This document shows, one piece after another, positions 35,851 to 44,461 of a stretch of DNA of 64,000 bases. Position 1 is the stretch's first letter, and every line of letters starts with the position of its first letter. The stretch comes from Martinezella dioscoreae (GTDB lineage: Bacteria > Pseudomonadota > Alphaproteobacteria > Rhizobiales > Rhizobiaceae): positions 124,001 through 188,000 of the forward strand of contig NZ_BLAJ01000003.1 of the NCBI RefSeq assembly GCF_009176305.1, read 5' to 3'. The notes below the pieces were generated by a model. The model ran no database searches and was not told the DNA's origin. It worked only from the letters and a program-made list of their open reading frames with translations. A program made the translations under genes and the position numbers.

Positions 35851-36690
35851 ATGCCAGCCGTATTCCTCAGAGAGCGCTCCTTCATCCGCATTGCCGGCGC
35901 GGAGGCGGAGACGTTCCTGCACAATCTCATCACCACCGATCTCGTCTCGCTCGGCACCGACGAGGCGCGCCCAGGCGGGCTGCTGACGCCGCAGGGCAAG
36001 ATCCTGTTCGACTTCATGATCTGGCGGGACGGCCCTGGCTTTCTGCTCGAAACGGACACGGCGCAGCGGGAGAGCCTGCTCAAGCGGCTCACCATGTATC
36101 GCCTGCGAGCCAAGGTCGATTTCGTCACGGAGGAGATGCAGGGCGTCACCGTCGCATGGGGAGATGTCACAGCTGGCGGTCCCAAGGACAGCCGCTTCGC
36201 GAGGGCGGGAATTGTGCTGACCCGGACGCCCGGCGAGCACGGCGGCGATCCCGAGACACTTTATGACGCCCTGCGTATCGACAACGGCATCGCCGTTTCC
36301 GGCCGCGATTTCGCATTGCAGGACGCGTTCCCGCATGACGTGCTGATGGATCTGAATGGCGGACTGGGCTTCCGCAAGGGCTGCTATATCGGCCAGGAAG
36401 TGGTTTCCCGCATGCACCATCGCGGAACGGCGCGCAGGCGTGTCGTCATCGTCAACGGCAGCGCCGAATTGCCGCCCTCCGGCACGGAATTGACTGTTGG
36501 CGGCAAGCCGATCGGAACGCTCGGCTCGACCGCCGGCAATATGGGCCTAGCCATCGTCCGCATAGACCGGGCTGGCGAAGCCATTGCCGAAGAGGTTCCG
36601 ATAAAGGCTGGTGAGGTTGACGTCATCGTGTCACTTCCGATCTGGTCCGGCCTCTCCTTCCCCACCCGCGCCGACGAGGCGTCGGCATGA
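35851..36690 (+). CDS. ygfZ: YgfZ/GcvT-domain folate-binding protein
   Basis: 279 residues. YgfZ proteins (IBA57 relatives) bind tetrahydrofolate and help build or repair some Fe-S enzymes. The family signature KGCYIGQE lies near 176-183 with its reactive Cys. The N-terminal GcvT-like fold begins MPAVFLRERSFIRIAGAEAE and continues LHNLITTDL. Start at 35851 is chosen by similarity; the frame is open to 35731 but that stretch looks unrelated and basic. Overlaps the HD gene by 4 bp. Confidence 0.9.
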   Translation: MPAVFLRERSFIRIAGAEAETFLHNLITTDLVSLGTDEARPGGLLTPQGKILFDFMIWRDGPGFLLETDTAQRESLLKRLTMYRLRAKVDFVTEEMQGVTVAWGDVTAGGPKDSRFARAGIVLTRTPGEHGGDPETLYDALRIDNGIAVSGRDFALQDAFPHDVLMDLNGGLGFRKGCYIGQEVVSRMHHRGTARRRVVIVNGSAELPPSGTELTVGGKPIGTLGSTAGNMGLAIVRIDRAGEAIAEEVPIKAGEVDVIVSLPIWSGLSFPTRADEASA

Positions 36691-37304
36691 CATCGGCGAC
36701 GACCGCGCGCGCCTGGCAGCGCATGTTATCCGGGCGCAGGCTCGACCTTCTCGATCCCTCGCCGCTCGACGTCGAGATCAGCGACATTGCGCATGGGCTT
36801 GCCCGTGTCGCGCGTTGGAATGGACAGACCTCCGGCGACCATGCCTTTTCGGTGGCGCAACACAGCCTTGTCGTCGAGGCGATCTTTCGCCATCTCAATC
36901 CGGCAACGCCCGACGAATTGCTTGCCGCCTTGCTGCATGACGCACCGGAATATGTGATCGGCGACATGATCTCGCCGTTCAAGTCCGTCGTCGGCGGCGA
37001 TTACAAGGTCGTGGAGAAGCGGCTCGAGGCGGCAATCTACCGGCGCTTCGCCCTGCCCCCGCATTGCGCGCCAAAGCTCAAGGAAAAGATCAAGAAGGCC
37101 GATACGATCTCGGCCTATTTCGAGGCGACGCTGCTTGCCGGCTTCACGCCCGATGAAGCCCGCAAATTCTTCGGCCAGCCGCGCGACATCACGCGCGAGA
37201 TGCTGCCGATCGACCCCATGCCGGCAATCGAGGCACAACGGCTGTTCCTCAAGCGCTTCGAGGTGATCGAGGCGGAGCGTGCCGCCATGAGGGTCGGCGC
37301 GTGA
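36687..37304 (+). CDS. HD-domain hydrolase (YfbR-like)
   Basis: 205 residues with HD motifs: the metal His in DHAFSVAQHSLVV and HD in LLHDAPEYVIGD, then KKADTISAYFEA. YfbR-type enzymes are 5'-nucleotidases for dNMPs, so nucleotide hydrolysis is plausible. ATGA overlap with ygfZ and a GTGA overlap with the next gene make a three-gene operon. Confidence 0.88.
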   Translation: MTSATTARAWQRMLSGRRLDLLDPSPLDVEISDIAHGLARVARWNGQTSGDHAFSVAQHSLVVEAIFRHLNPATPDELLAALLHDAPEYVIGDMISPFKSVVGGDYKVVEKRLEAAIYRRFALPPHCAPKLKEKIKKADTISAYFEATLLAGFTPDEARKFFGQPRDITREMLPIDPMPAIEAQRLFLKRFEVIEAERAAMRVGA

Positions 37305-37834
37305 CAGCAATCATCGTATCGCCGCTTGCGCGCATCGCCGAAATGGCCGTTCGCCATGGCGCGCGCGAAATGATCAGCCTGATGGCCAAGGAGCAGAATT
37401 TTCACCGTCCCGCCGTCATCAAGGCGGATCGGCATCTGCTGCTCAATATGAACGACATCAGCTTTGCCGGAACCGGCGATCTCGTCGCCCCGCAGGAGAC
37501 GCATGTTCGCGCCATCATCGATTTCGCTACCGGTTGGGATCGAGGCGCACCTTTGCTCATCCATTGCTGGATGGGTATTTCACGCTCGCCGGCGGCGGCA
37601 CTGATTGCAGCTTTGGCCGTTCACCCGGAGGAGAACGACCTTGTGCTGGTCCGCCGCCTGCGCGCGAGCTCGCCATTCGTCACGCCGAATGCCCGGCTCG
37701 TTGCCATCGGCGACGACATGCTTGGACGCCGGGGGCGGCTGGTTGCTGCAGTCAAAGAGATCGGCCGTGGCGCAGATACTGACGGCAACGCACCTTTCAT
37801 GCTGCCCTTGGCCGACTCGAGCACCGGCGCTTAA
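37301..37834 (+). CDS. Protein tyrosine phosphatase-like protein
   Basis: 177 residues. The phosphatase loop HC(x)5R is present as HCWMGISRSP near residue 88, with Cys89 and Arg95. An acidic residue may come from the upstream FAGTGDLVAP loop. The start is a GTG overlapping the HD gene stop by 4 bp (GTGA). The substrate could be phosphotyrosine or a phosphorylated small molecule. Confidence 0.85.
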   Translation: MTAIIVSPLARIAEMAVRHGAREMISLMAKEQNFHRPAVIKADRHLLLNMNDISFAGTGDLVAPQETHVRAIIDFATGWDRGAPLLIHCWMGISRSPAAALIAALAVHPEENDLVLVRRLRASSPFVTPNARLVAIGDDMLGRRGRLVAAVKEIGRGADTDGNAPFMLPLADSSTGA

Positions 37835-37836
37835 AA

Positions 37837-37865
37837 AGCGGAGACCGCGTTTCGCAATCTCCGCT
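37837..37865. terminator. Hairpin between convergent phosphatase and EF-hand genes
   Basis: AGCGGAGA / TCTCCGCT stem around a 13-base loop. AAAAA precedes it, so from the minus strand it has a U-tract and would end EF-hand gene transcription. Confidence 0.7.
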
Positions 37866-37891
37866 CGCCTCACAGCAATGAACCACGGCGA

Positions 37892-38554
37892 TCACGCGGC
37901 GACGACATCCGTTTGATCCGGGTCGTACTGACCATAAGTATTCTGGTAAAGCGACGACGGATCCTGCATGTCGTTCAACAAGACATCCAGCGCCTGATCC
38001 TTGGCAAGTGTCGCGTCATCCGTTGAACTGCTGCCGCTCGTATCGGGCTCCAGCGACAGCATATCGGCGGCTGAGACATCCGACGATTTCAGGGCATCGA
38101 GACCCTCGGCGAATTGATCCTTGGTCAGGGAGCCGGCGTTTTGCGTATCCAGGCTATTGAACAGGTTTTCAGCATCGCTCTCGCTCATATCCTTCGGACG
38201 GCCAGCGACGAACTCGTCCTGCGAGACTTTGCCGTCCTTGTCGGTGTCCAGGCTGGCAAACAGCTGGTCCATGGGCGATTCGCCGGAAGAGCCGTCGGCC
38301 GACGCGGAACCGCTTGACTGGCTGTTCTGCTGCATCTGTAACAGCATCGAGGCCAGATTGCCGGAAAAGACATCCGTCGCGCTGGGATCGCTGCTGCTGT
38401 TGCTGTCCTCATCGTTGAGCATGCTCGCCGACAGAAGGCCGGACTGCGCCGCCTCCTCCAGCTCCTGAGCATCCACGACGCCGTCCTGATTCTTATCCAG
38501 GGGACTGTACGAGGCAGCCGTCATGCTGCTTCCAATTGAAGAAACCCCGCTCAT
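37892..38554 (-). CDS. EF-hand protein A, 220 residues
   Basis: Acidic Ser/Asp-rich protein with three EF-hand loops: residues 20-31 (DKNQDGVVDAQE) and 103-114 (DTDKDGKVSQDE) are canonical, 136-147 (DTQNAGSLTKDQ) is degenerate with Gln at position 12. No classical signal peptide. It ends QNTYGQYDPDQTDVVAA, a motif shared with EF-hand protein B at 39457-39795. N-termini also match (MSGVSSIG vs MSHVSSVS). Secretion like calsymin of rhizobia is possible. A CtrA-like box lies 106 bp upstream of the start. Confidence 0.88.
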   Translation of the reverse strand: MSGVSSIGSSMTAASYSPLDKNQDGVVDAQELEEAAQSGLLSASMLNDEDSNSSSDPSATDVFSGNLASMLLQMQQNSQSSGSASADGSSGESPMDQLFASLDTDKDGKVSQDEFVAGRPKDMSESDAENLFNSLDTQNAGSLTKDQFAEGLDALKSSDVSAADMLSLEPDTSGSSSTDDATLAKDQALDVLLNDMQDPSSLYQNTYGQYDPDQTDVVAA

Positions 38555-38659
38555 CCAAATCTCCTACGGCAAATGCCATCGCGTGTTTGATAGACCCCGG
38601 CACGCTTAATCATCTGCAGATAGGATAGGTCTGTTTGCCCTGCCGGTTGAAGATTGGTG

Positions 38660-38678
38660 TTAATTCACCATTAACCAT
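38660..38678 (-). promoter_or_regulatory. Putative CtrA box upstream of EF-hand gene A
   Basis: TTAA-N7-TTAACCAT, an exact match to the alphaproteobacterial CtrA consensus TTAA-N7-TTAA, about 106 bp before the start codon of EF-hand gene A. Confidence 0.65.
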
Positions 38679-38795
38679 AATTGACAGACACCGAATCATA
38701 TCGCCGGTGGGCGCCTACGCAGCGGAAACAACCGCTGCTTGGCATCCGCCGCTTCAGCGGCGCGAATCATCTTCGCTTGCTTACGGACCCGCTTC

Positions 38796-39308
38796 CTATT
38801 GGATGACGGCACATGCCAGGCGCTTGCCGGCGCCGCCGACGGGCTGACTGCGGTAATCATCCGAATCGGCATGGATCATCAGCGTGCGGCCGCGGATGCC
38901 GTTTTTCCCGTTCAGCGATACCATGCCATTGAAGACCTGGGCACGCAGTTTGCCATCCTGATCGACATACTGGTTGGGCATATCGCCGGCATGCGGACCG
39001 TTGGCGGCCAGAAAGCCGTGTTCCGCCTTGGTTGGGTTGAAATGACCACCAGCGGACTCGAAGCCGTGCGCATGGTCGCAACGGCTATTTTCATGGATGT
39101 GGAAGGCGACCCAGCGATTGGCCGGCATGCCGGACACTTCCATCTCGATCAGCACGCCCTTTTTGCCCTCGGTCAAGGTCGCCCGACCGGCTTGTTTACC
39201 GTCGAGGCCGACGAAATCAGCAGTGGCGGTGTTTTGATTTTGGGTTTGCGCTGCCGCGGGCGCGGCTGCGGCAAGGGCAAGAATTGCAACGATCGTCATC
39301 CGCTTCAT
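38796..39308 (-). CDS. sodC: Periplasmic Cu/Zn superoxide dismutase
   Basis: 170 residues with a signal peptide (MKRMTIVAILALAAAAPAAA). Metal-site blocks are HIHENSRCDH, GGHFNP, HAGDMPN, and the closing GGAGKRLACAVI, all in order. It removes superoxide in the periplasm. Start at 39308 gives the signal peptide directly; the frame to 39344 is open but unsupported. A GGAAC-N16-CGTT motif lies about 35 bp upstream. It sits between two EF-hand genes in the same direction. Confidence 0.95.
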   Translation of the reverse strand: MKRMTIVAILALAAAAPAAAQTQNQNTATADFVGLDGKQAGRATLTEGKKGVLIEMEVSGMPANRWVAFHIHENSRCDHAHGFESAGGHFNPTKAEHGFLAANGPHAGDMPNQYVDQDGKLRAQVFNGMVSLNGKNGIRGRTLMIHADSDDYRSQPVGGAGKRLACAVIQ

Positions 39309-39342
39309 GGAACACCCTCCCTGTTCTGCGTGGCAATTGCCC

Positions 39343-39367
39343 AACGCGTGGCAGGCACGAGGGTTCC
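39343..39367 (-). promoter_or_regulatory. Putative EcfG (general stress) promoter of sodC
   Basis: On the minus strand GGAAC, 16 bases, CGTT, matching the alphaproteobacterial EcfG consensus (GGAAC-N16/17-cGTT). The -10 part ends about 35 bp before the sodC start. Confidence 0.6.
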
Positions 39368-39402
39368 GGCGAATGGAAAAAAATGACCCTAATCAAAATG
39401 AT

Positions 39403-39436
39403 AAGGCGACTTGCCGGCATTACGGCAGGTCGCCTT
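39403..39436 (-). terminator. Terminator of EF-hand gene B
   Basis: AAGGCGAC-T-TGCCG / CGGCA-G-GTCGCCTT stem with six-base loop; on the minus strand it is followed by ATCATTTT. Confidence 0.8.
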
Positions 39437-39456
39437 GCATCGGACGAAAGTGCTTG

Positions 39457-39795
39457 TCAGGCCGCTATGCTGTCGACGTCATACTGGCCGTATGTGCTGT
39501 TATATGCATCCATCGGCGACAGCAGATCCAGGTCGAAATCGACATTGGATTCCGGTGACTTGGCCGTGGAAGCGATATCGGCGCTCGGCAATTGCATGAG
39601 CTTGGCAATGAAGCCGCTCAGTGCACCATTCGAACCATTGGCAGTAGCGTCGGTATTACTGGCCTCGAGAATGCCGGGGCGCTCGTCCACCGCGCGTTCC
39701 TCTTGGCTCAAAAGACCATCGCCGTTCGAATCGAGGCGCGAAAGCGTGCCACGATATGGGTAGGAGCTGTTGGATACGGAAGAAACATGGGACAT
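39457..39795 (-). CDS. EF-hand protein B, 112 residues
   Basis: One EF-hand loop at residues 22-33 (DSNGDGLLSQEE), a Ser/Asn/Ala-rich middle and the ending NSTYGQYDVDSIAA that mirrors EF-hand protein A. It looks like a shortened paralogue lacking the two internal EF-hands. No classical signal peptide. Own terminator and a CtrA-like box 115 bp upstream of the start. Confidence 0.85.
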   Translation of the reverse strand: MSHVSSVSNSSYPYRGTLSRLDSNGDGLLSQEERAVDERPGILEASNTDATANGSNGALSGFIAKLMQLPSADIASTAKSPESNVDFDLDLLSPMDAYNSTYGQYDVDSIAA

Positions 39796-39909
39796 ACAAA
39801 CCTCCTAAGGTAGGAGCCGCCTCATGCGACGTCGTTTGTACGCAATACATTCAGAGTTAGACTATGAGCCGTTATTAAGCTGCTTCGCGCTGCCGGTAAA
39901 GACAAATTG

Positions 39910-39927
39910 TTAATGAGTATTAACCAT
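39910..39927 (-). promoter_or_regulatory. Putative CtrA box upstream of EF-hand gene B
   Basis: TTAA-N6-TTAACCAT, one base short of the ideal CtrA spacing but with the full TTAACCAT half-site, about 115 bp before the start codon. Confidence 0.55.
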
Positions 39928-40086
39928 AGTTCCCAAGCGGTAAATCTGAATTTCCTAATGTTCCCTTTGCGATCCGTTATAAGGTAGTCCGGCATAATCC
40001 ACTGGAATCATAGGGGAATCTTACTATCTAATCTTACCCGGCGAGCGGTTTCGTATATGCTACGGCGGATCGCCCATGGAGAAGAC

Positions 40087-42849
40087 ATGATGGAATTGTT
40101 ACCGCTCGTCATCCTGGTCGTCGGTATCCTGGTACTGCGAGGCCACAACCTAAGGATAAGACAGCTGGAAGCGCGCGTTCAGGAGCTGCAAAATGCTCTC
40201 GCGGGCAAGGTGCTGACAGCGGAAACGGGCGAATCGATTCCTGCGACGGATTCGATGGCTCTTGCTGCTGGACAGCCTGTCGAAGAAGAGCCGAAAGCGG
40301 TGATCGAAGACACCTCCGCGCCCGATACCGAGCAACCGGCCCTCGCCGCAAACAATGTCGCGGATGTGGTCGAGGAAAAGACCGCCCCTCTTGCCACCCA
40401 TACATCCGTGCAGACGAAGGAAAGCCTGGAGAGCACGATCGGTGCACGCTGGGCCGTCTGGGTCGGCGGCATCGCGCTGGCGCTCGGCGGCGTCTTCATG
40501 GTCAAATATTCGATCGAGAGCGGTCTTCTCAGCCCCAGCGTCCGGCTTGTTCTTGCGGCGCTCTTCGGTCTCGTCCTGATTGCCGCCGGTGAAGTGATCC
40601 GCCGCCGCGCCGCACCGGTTCTGAACAATGCCTTCCAGAATGCGATGATCCCTGGCGTCTTGACGGCGGCTGGCGTCGTTGCCCTGTTCGGCGCGACCTA
40701 TGCCGCGCATGCCATTTACGAATTCATCGGCCCCACGACCGCCTTCATTCTTCTCGCACTAATCTCGCTCGCCACGCTCGGACTATCGCTATTGCATGGG
40801 CAGGCGCTTGCCGGCCTTGGTCTGCTGGCATCAATGGCAACCCCTGCCCTGATCGCATCGACTGCGCCACGCCCTTGGACACTCTTCAGCTATCTCGTTC
40901 TGACCTGGCTTGCGACCCTATTGGCATCCCGCCTGCGCCGCTGGCTGATCGCGCCATCCCTAGCAAATGGGTTGCTGAGCCTCTGGCCTCTGCTCTACAT
41001 CACCTTCAGCCCCGCCGTCGATCTGACGCCGGTTACGCTTGCTATGCTTGCGATGATCGGCGGCACCATCTTCCTCTGGCCGGGGCGCTATCCGATCTCC
41101 GAGGCAGCAAAGGAAGACAGCGCAACGGCGCCCGCCGATGATGTGCCTCAGCAATTGAGTGCCGGCATGGGATGGGCGGCGTTTCTCGCCCGTCCGCCGC
41201 TCGGCACGACGCTGACGGCAGCGATTGGCGCGCTTACGGTATCGCTCTGCATCGTCAGCTACAGCCTTCGATATGGATATCCCATTGTCGACGCCACATT
41301 CATGTTTGCGGCGATCGTTGCGGCGGTAGCGGCCTTCGGTGCCGGTCGCCTGCATGCAGCCTGGGCAACGATCCTGTCGGCGCTTGTCGCCGTCATCGGC
41401 GCGTCCGGCATTCTGGCCAATTGGATCGCCGGAATAGAGTCCACGGGCGCGGATGGAACCGCCAGCCTGCAAAGCACGGTGCTCTATGAAATGCTCGGCC
41501 TCGGCGCCCTCTTTGTACTGATCGGCGCCTTTTTCCTCAGGCGCTTCGCCCAGGCGGAGAAACCCTATGCCGCACTTTGGAGCCTCGTCATGGTCGTTAC
41601 GCCGCTGGCGATCGCGACGATCAGCTTCGCCAACTTCGGCAATTGGACGCTCGACTGGCTGCATGGGCTTTACGGCATCGGACTGGCGCTGGTTCTCGTC
41701 GGGCTTGCGGAATGGCAGGATCGCCGTGACGGAGAAGCGTTGAAGCTGCCGACGAATATCCTGGCGGCCGGCTCTTTTGCCGCCGCAGTCTTCGCCCTGC
41801 ATACGCTTGCGCATCATGCCACCGCGACGATCCTGCTGCCGATTCTCGGCATCGTCTATCTGCTGGCGGGACGTCTGCGCAACTGGCCCGTTCTGCCATG
41901 GACCATGGTTGCTGCGCTGGTCATCGCCATGGGGCGCATCGCCTGGCAGCCGACGATCGTCGATCCCTCGGAACTCGGCACGACGCCGGTCTTCAATATG
42001 CTGCTTGCCGGCTACGGCATTCCGGCCGCCCTTGCCGTCCTAGCTGCCTTTATCACACGTCTTTCGCCGAGCCAGCGCCTGCGCAATGCCTTACAGGCGC
42101 TCGCCTGCTTCCTCGTGCTGCTGACGATCGCTATCCTCGTGCGCCATGCCATGAATGGCGGCGTCCTGAACGATGCGGTTCCGACGCTCGGCGAACAGTC
42201 GATCTACACGCTGCTGGCGATCGGTGCCTCGGCGACGCTGATGGCGCTCGATCTCAGCGCCGCAAGCCCTGTCTTCCGCTATGGCGGCATGGCGCTCGGC
42301 GTCATTTCGGTCTTCATGATCCTGACCCTGCATCTGCTGGGGCTGAACCCGTTCATGACGGGTGAGAGCACAGGTGGCATCCCGCTCTTCAATCTGCTGC
42401 TGCTCGCCTATCTCCTGCCAGCCATCGCTTATGCCGGCCTGGCGCTCTTTGCCCGCAATCGTCGTCCCCTGCCTTATGTCGGCATGCTCGCGGTCGCGGC
42501 GGCCGTCATGGCCTTCGCATGGGCGACCCTGTCGGTGCGGCGCTTCTGGCAGGGCGAGTACATTCCCTTCTGGAACGGTTTCATCCAGGGCGAGCTCTAT
42601 TCCTATTCCGTCGTCTGGCTGCTGATCGGCATCGCGCTTCTCGGGCTCGGGACCCGCCTCGAGGCCCGGAGCCTGCGCATCGCCTCGGCGGTGCTGGTCT
42701 TCATCGCCGTCGTGAAGGCCTTCCTGATCGACATGGCGAACCTTGAAGGCTTCCTCCGGGCGCTATCCTTCATCGGCCTCGGCGCTGTCTTGATCGGTAT
42801 CGGCCTGTTCTACCAGAGAATCCTGACACGCAAGAAAGCGACGGAGTGA
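40087..42849 (+). CDS. DUF2339 large polytopic membrane protein
   Basis: 920 residues with about 25 or more hydrophobic segments filling nearly the whole chain after residue 120. The N-terminus has one membrane segment, a short coiled coil (NLRIRQLEARVQELQNAL) and an acidic Pro/Ala linker, then ESTIGARWAVWVGGIALALG, the DUF2339 opening. The function of the family is unknown. The ATG at 40087 with GGAGAAG is chosen over 40057. Followed 70 bp later by an HD gene. Confidence 0.88.
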   Translation: MMELLPLVILVVGILVLRGHNLRIRQLEARVQELQNALAGKVLTAETGESIPATDSMALAAGQPVEEEPKAVIEDTSAPDTEQPALAANNVADVVEEKTAPLATHTSVQTKESLESTIGARWAVWVGGIALALGGVFMVKYSIESGLLSPSVRLVLAALFGLVLIAAGEVIRRRAAPVLNNAFQNAMIPGVLTAAGVVALFGATYAAHAIYEFIGPTTAFILLALISLATLGLSLLHGQALAGLGLLASMATPALIASTAPRPWTLFSYLVLTWLATLLASRLRRWLIAPSLANGLLSLWPLLYITFSPAVDLTPVTLAMLAMIGGTIFLWPGRYPISEAAKEDSATAPADDVPQQLSAGMGWAAFLARPPLGTTLTAAIGALTVSLCIVSYSLRYGYPIVDATFMFAAIVAAVAAFGAGRLHAAWATILSALVAVIGASGILANWIAGIESTGADGTASLQSTVLYEMLGLGALFVLIGAFFLRRFAQAEKPYAALWSLVMVVTPLAIATISFANFGNWTLDWLHGLYGIGLALVLVGLAEWQDRRDGEALKLPTNILAAGSFAAAVFALHTLAHHATATILLPILGIVYLLAGRLRNWPVLPWTMVAALVIAMGRIAWQPTIVDPSELGTTPVFNMLLAGYGIPAALAVLAAFITRLSPSQRLRNALQALACFLVLLTIAILVRHAMNGGVLNDAVPTLGEQSIYTLLAIGASATLMALDLSAASPVFRYGGMALGVISVFMILTLHLLGLNPFMTGESTGGIPLFNLLLLAYLLPAIAYAGLALFARNRRPLPYVGMLAVAAAVMAFAWATLSVRRFWQGEYIPFWNGFIQGELYSYSVVWLLIGIALLGLGTRLEARSLRIASAVLVFIAVVKAFLIDMANLEGFLRALSFIGLGAVLIGIGLFYQRILTRKKATE

Positions 42850-42919
42850 TTGCGGCGAATCCATTCGCCCGGTAGGAGGAAAGAACCTGCCGACTGATCA
42901 TCCCGGAGCAAGTGCGACC

Positions 42920-43573
42920 ATGAATACCGACAAGATGGCACGGGCTTTCGCCCCGTTCGAAGCACTGGCTGCGGATCTCATCCCCCACGCCGCGGATGGC
43001 GATGACGGTTCGCACGATATTGCCCATATCCTGCGCGTCTTCCGCAATGCCATGGCCATCCAGGCCGAAGAAGGCGGCAATGCCCGTATTCTCGCCGCGG
43101 CCGTGCTGCTGCACGATTGCGTTGCAGTCGAAAAAAATTCGCCGCATCGCGCGCAAGCCTCGCGGCTCGCAGCCGAGAAAGCTTCGGGCATTTTGCGGCA
43201 GCTCGGCTGGGCGGACGACGATATTGCGGCTGCCGCGCATGCGATCACCACGCATAGTTTCTCCGCCAACCTGCAGCCGGAAACGCTCGAAGCGAAGATC
43301 CTGCAGGATGCCGACCGGCTGGATGCCATCGGCATGATCGGTGCGGCACGTTGCTTCTACATTGCAGGCCGTCTCGGTTCCGGCCTTTACGACCCGTTCG
43401 ATCCGCTTGCGACAGAGCGGCCGCTTGACGACAAGCGCTTCGCCATTGACCATTTCGAGACAAAGCTGTTCAAACTTGCGGATGGATTCCAGACCGAGAC
43501 GGGGGCCAGGTTTGCCGAAGCGCGGCATGACCGGCTGAAGACCGTGCTGGCAATGTTCATCGACGAAATCTGA
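42920..43573 (+). CDS. HD-domain hydrolase (YedJ-like)
   Basis: 217 residues with the HD pattern: SHDIAHILRVFRNAM, LLHDCVAVEKNSPHR, and the later Asp in LQDADRLDAIGMIG. Metal-dependent phosphohydrolase; the substrate is unknown. It is followed 9 bp later by the MOSC gene, so they are probably co-transcribed. Confidence 0.9.
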   Translation: MNTDKMARAFAPFEALAADLIPHAADGDDGSHDIAHILRVFRNAMAIQAEEGGNARILAAAVLLHDCVAVEKNSPHRAQASRLAAEKASGILRQLGWADDDIAAAAHAITTHSFSANLQPETLEAKILQDADRLDAIGMIGAARCFYIAGRLGSGLYDPFDPLATERPLDDKRFAIDHFETKLFKLADGFQTETGARFAEARHDRLKTVLAMFIDEI

Positions 43574-43582
43574 GGGCCACCC

Positions 43583-44431
43583 ATGCGCGTCAGCGATCTT
43601 TTCATCTATCCCCTCAAGAGCGCCCGCGGCATCGCCATTCCGTCGGCAGCCATCGATGCCTTCGGTCTCGCGGACGACCGCCGCGCCATGCTGGTCGATC
43701 CCTCGGGCAACTTCATCACCCAGCGCGAATTGCAGGCACTGGCCCGGATCGATATCCAGCCTGCGCCTTCCTATCTGCGTCTGAAGATGGAGGGCAAGGC
43801 TGACATCATCGTGCCGCCGCCACACCCCGACAACCGCATGGATATCATCGTCTGGAAATCAGCCGTCAACGCCTCCGTCGCGGATGAAGAAACCAACAAG
43901 GCCCTGTCGGCCTGGCTGGATCGCGAGGTCAGGATGGTGTTCTTCGACAGGCTCGCGAAGCGCATCGCCAACCCGGAATGGGCCGGCGAGGATACGCCTG
44001 TTACGTTTTCCGATGGCTACCAGATTCTGGTCACCACCACCGGCTCGCTGAAGGCGCTCAACGCCAATCTTGCCGCGCACGGCGAAGGCGCAGTCGGCAT
44101 GGAGCGCTTCCGCCCCAACATCGTCATCGATATCGACGAGGAATGGCCGGAGGATCGCTGGGCCGCCATCGAAATCGGCGGCATCCGTCTCGATCTCGTC
44201 AAGCCCTGCTCGCGCTGCATCATGACGACGCAGGATCAGCAGACCGGTTCGCGCGACGTGCCGAATCCGATGCCCGCCATGGGCCGTATCCGCATGTCCG
44301 CCGACCGGCGCGTGCCCGGCCCGCTCTTCGGCTGGAATGCCGTGCCGCGTGGCGAAGGCGCTGTGAAGATCGGCGATACGGTGACGGTGCTCGAGGAACG
44401 GCCCGAAGGCTGGGCACTCAAGCGGCGCTAA
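43583..44431 (+). CDS. MOSC-domain molybdenum cofactor sulfurase-like protein
   Basis: 282 residues with the N-terminal beta-barrel (RVSDLFIYPLKSARGIAI) and a MOSC domain with KPCSRCIMTTQDQ, where the conserved Cys binds sulfur or the cofactor, and a DGYQILVTT block. MOSC proteins handle molybdenum cofactor sulfur transfer or act as amidoxime reductases (mARC/YcbX group). GAGGG site 5 bp before the ATG. Confidence 0.9.
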   Translation: MRVSDLFIYPLKSARGIAIPSAAIDAFGLADDRRAMLVDPSGNFITQRELQALARIDIQPAPSYLRLKMEGKADIIVPPPHPDNRMDIIVWKSAVNASVADEETNKALSAWLDREVRMVFFDRLAKRIANPEWAGEDTPVTFSDGYQILVTTTGSLKALNANLAAHGEGAVGMERFRPNIVIDIDEEWPEDRWAAIEIGGIRLDLVKPCSRCIMTTQDQQTGSRDVPNPMPAMGRIRMSADRRVPGPLFGWNAVPRGEGAVKIGDTVTVLEERPEGWALKRR

Positions 44432-44461
44432 AACTGACCCTCTGTGCAGGCCTTTTACTGC

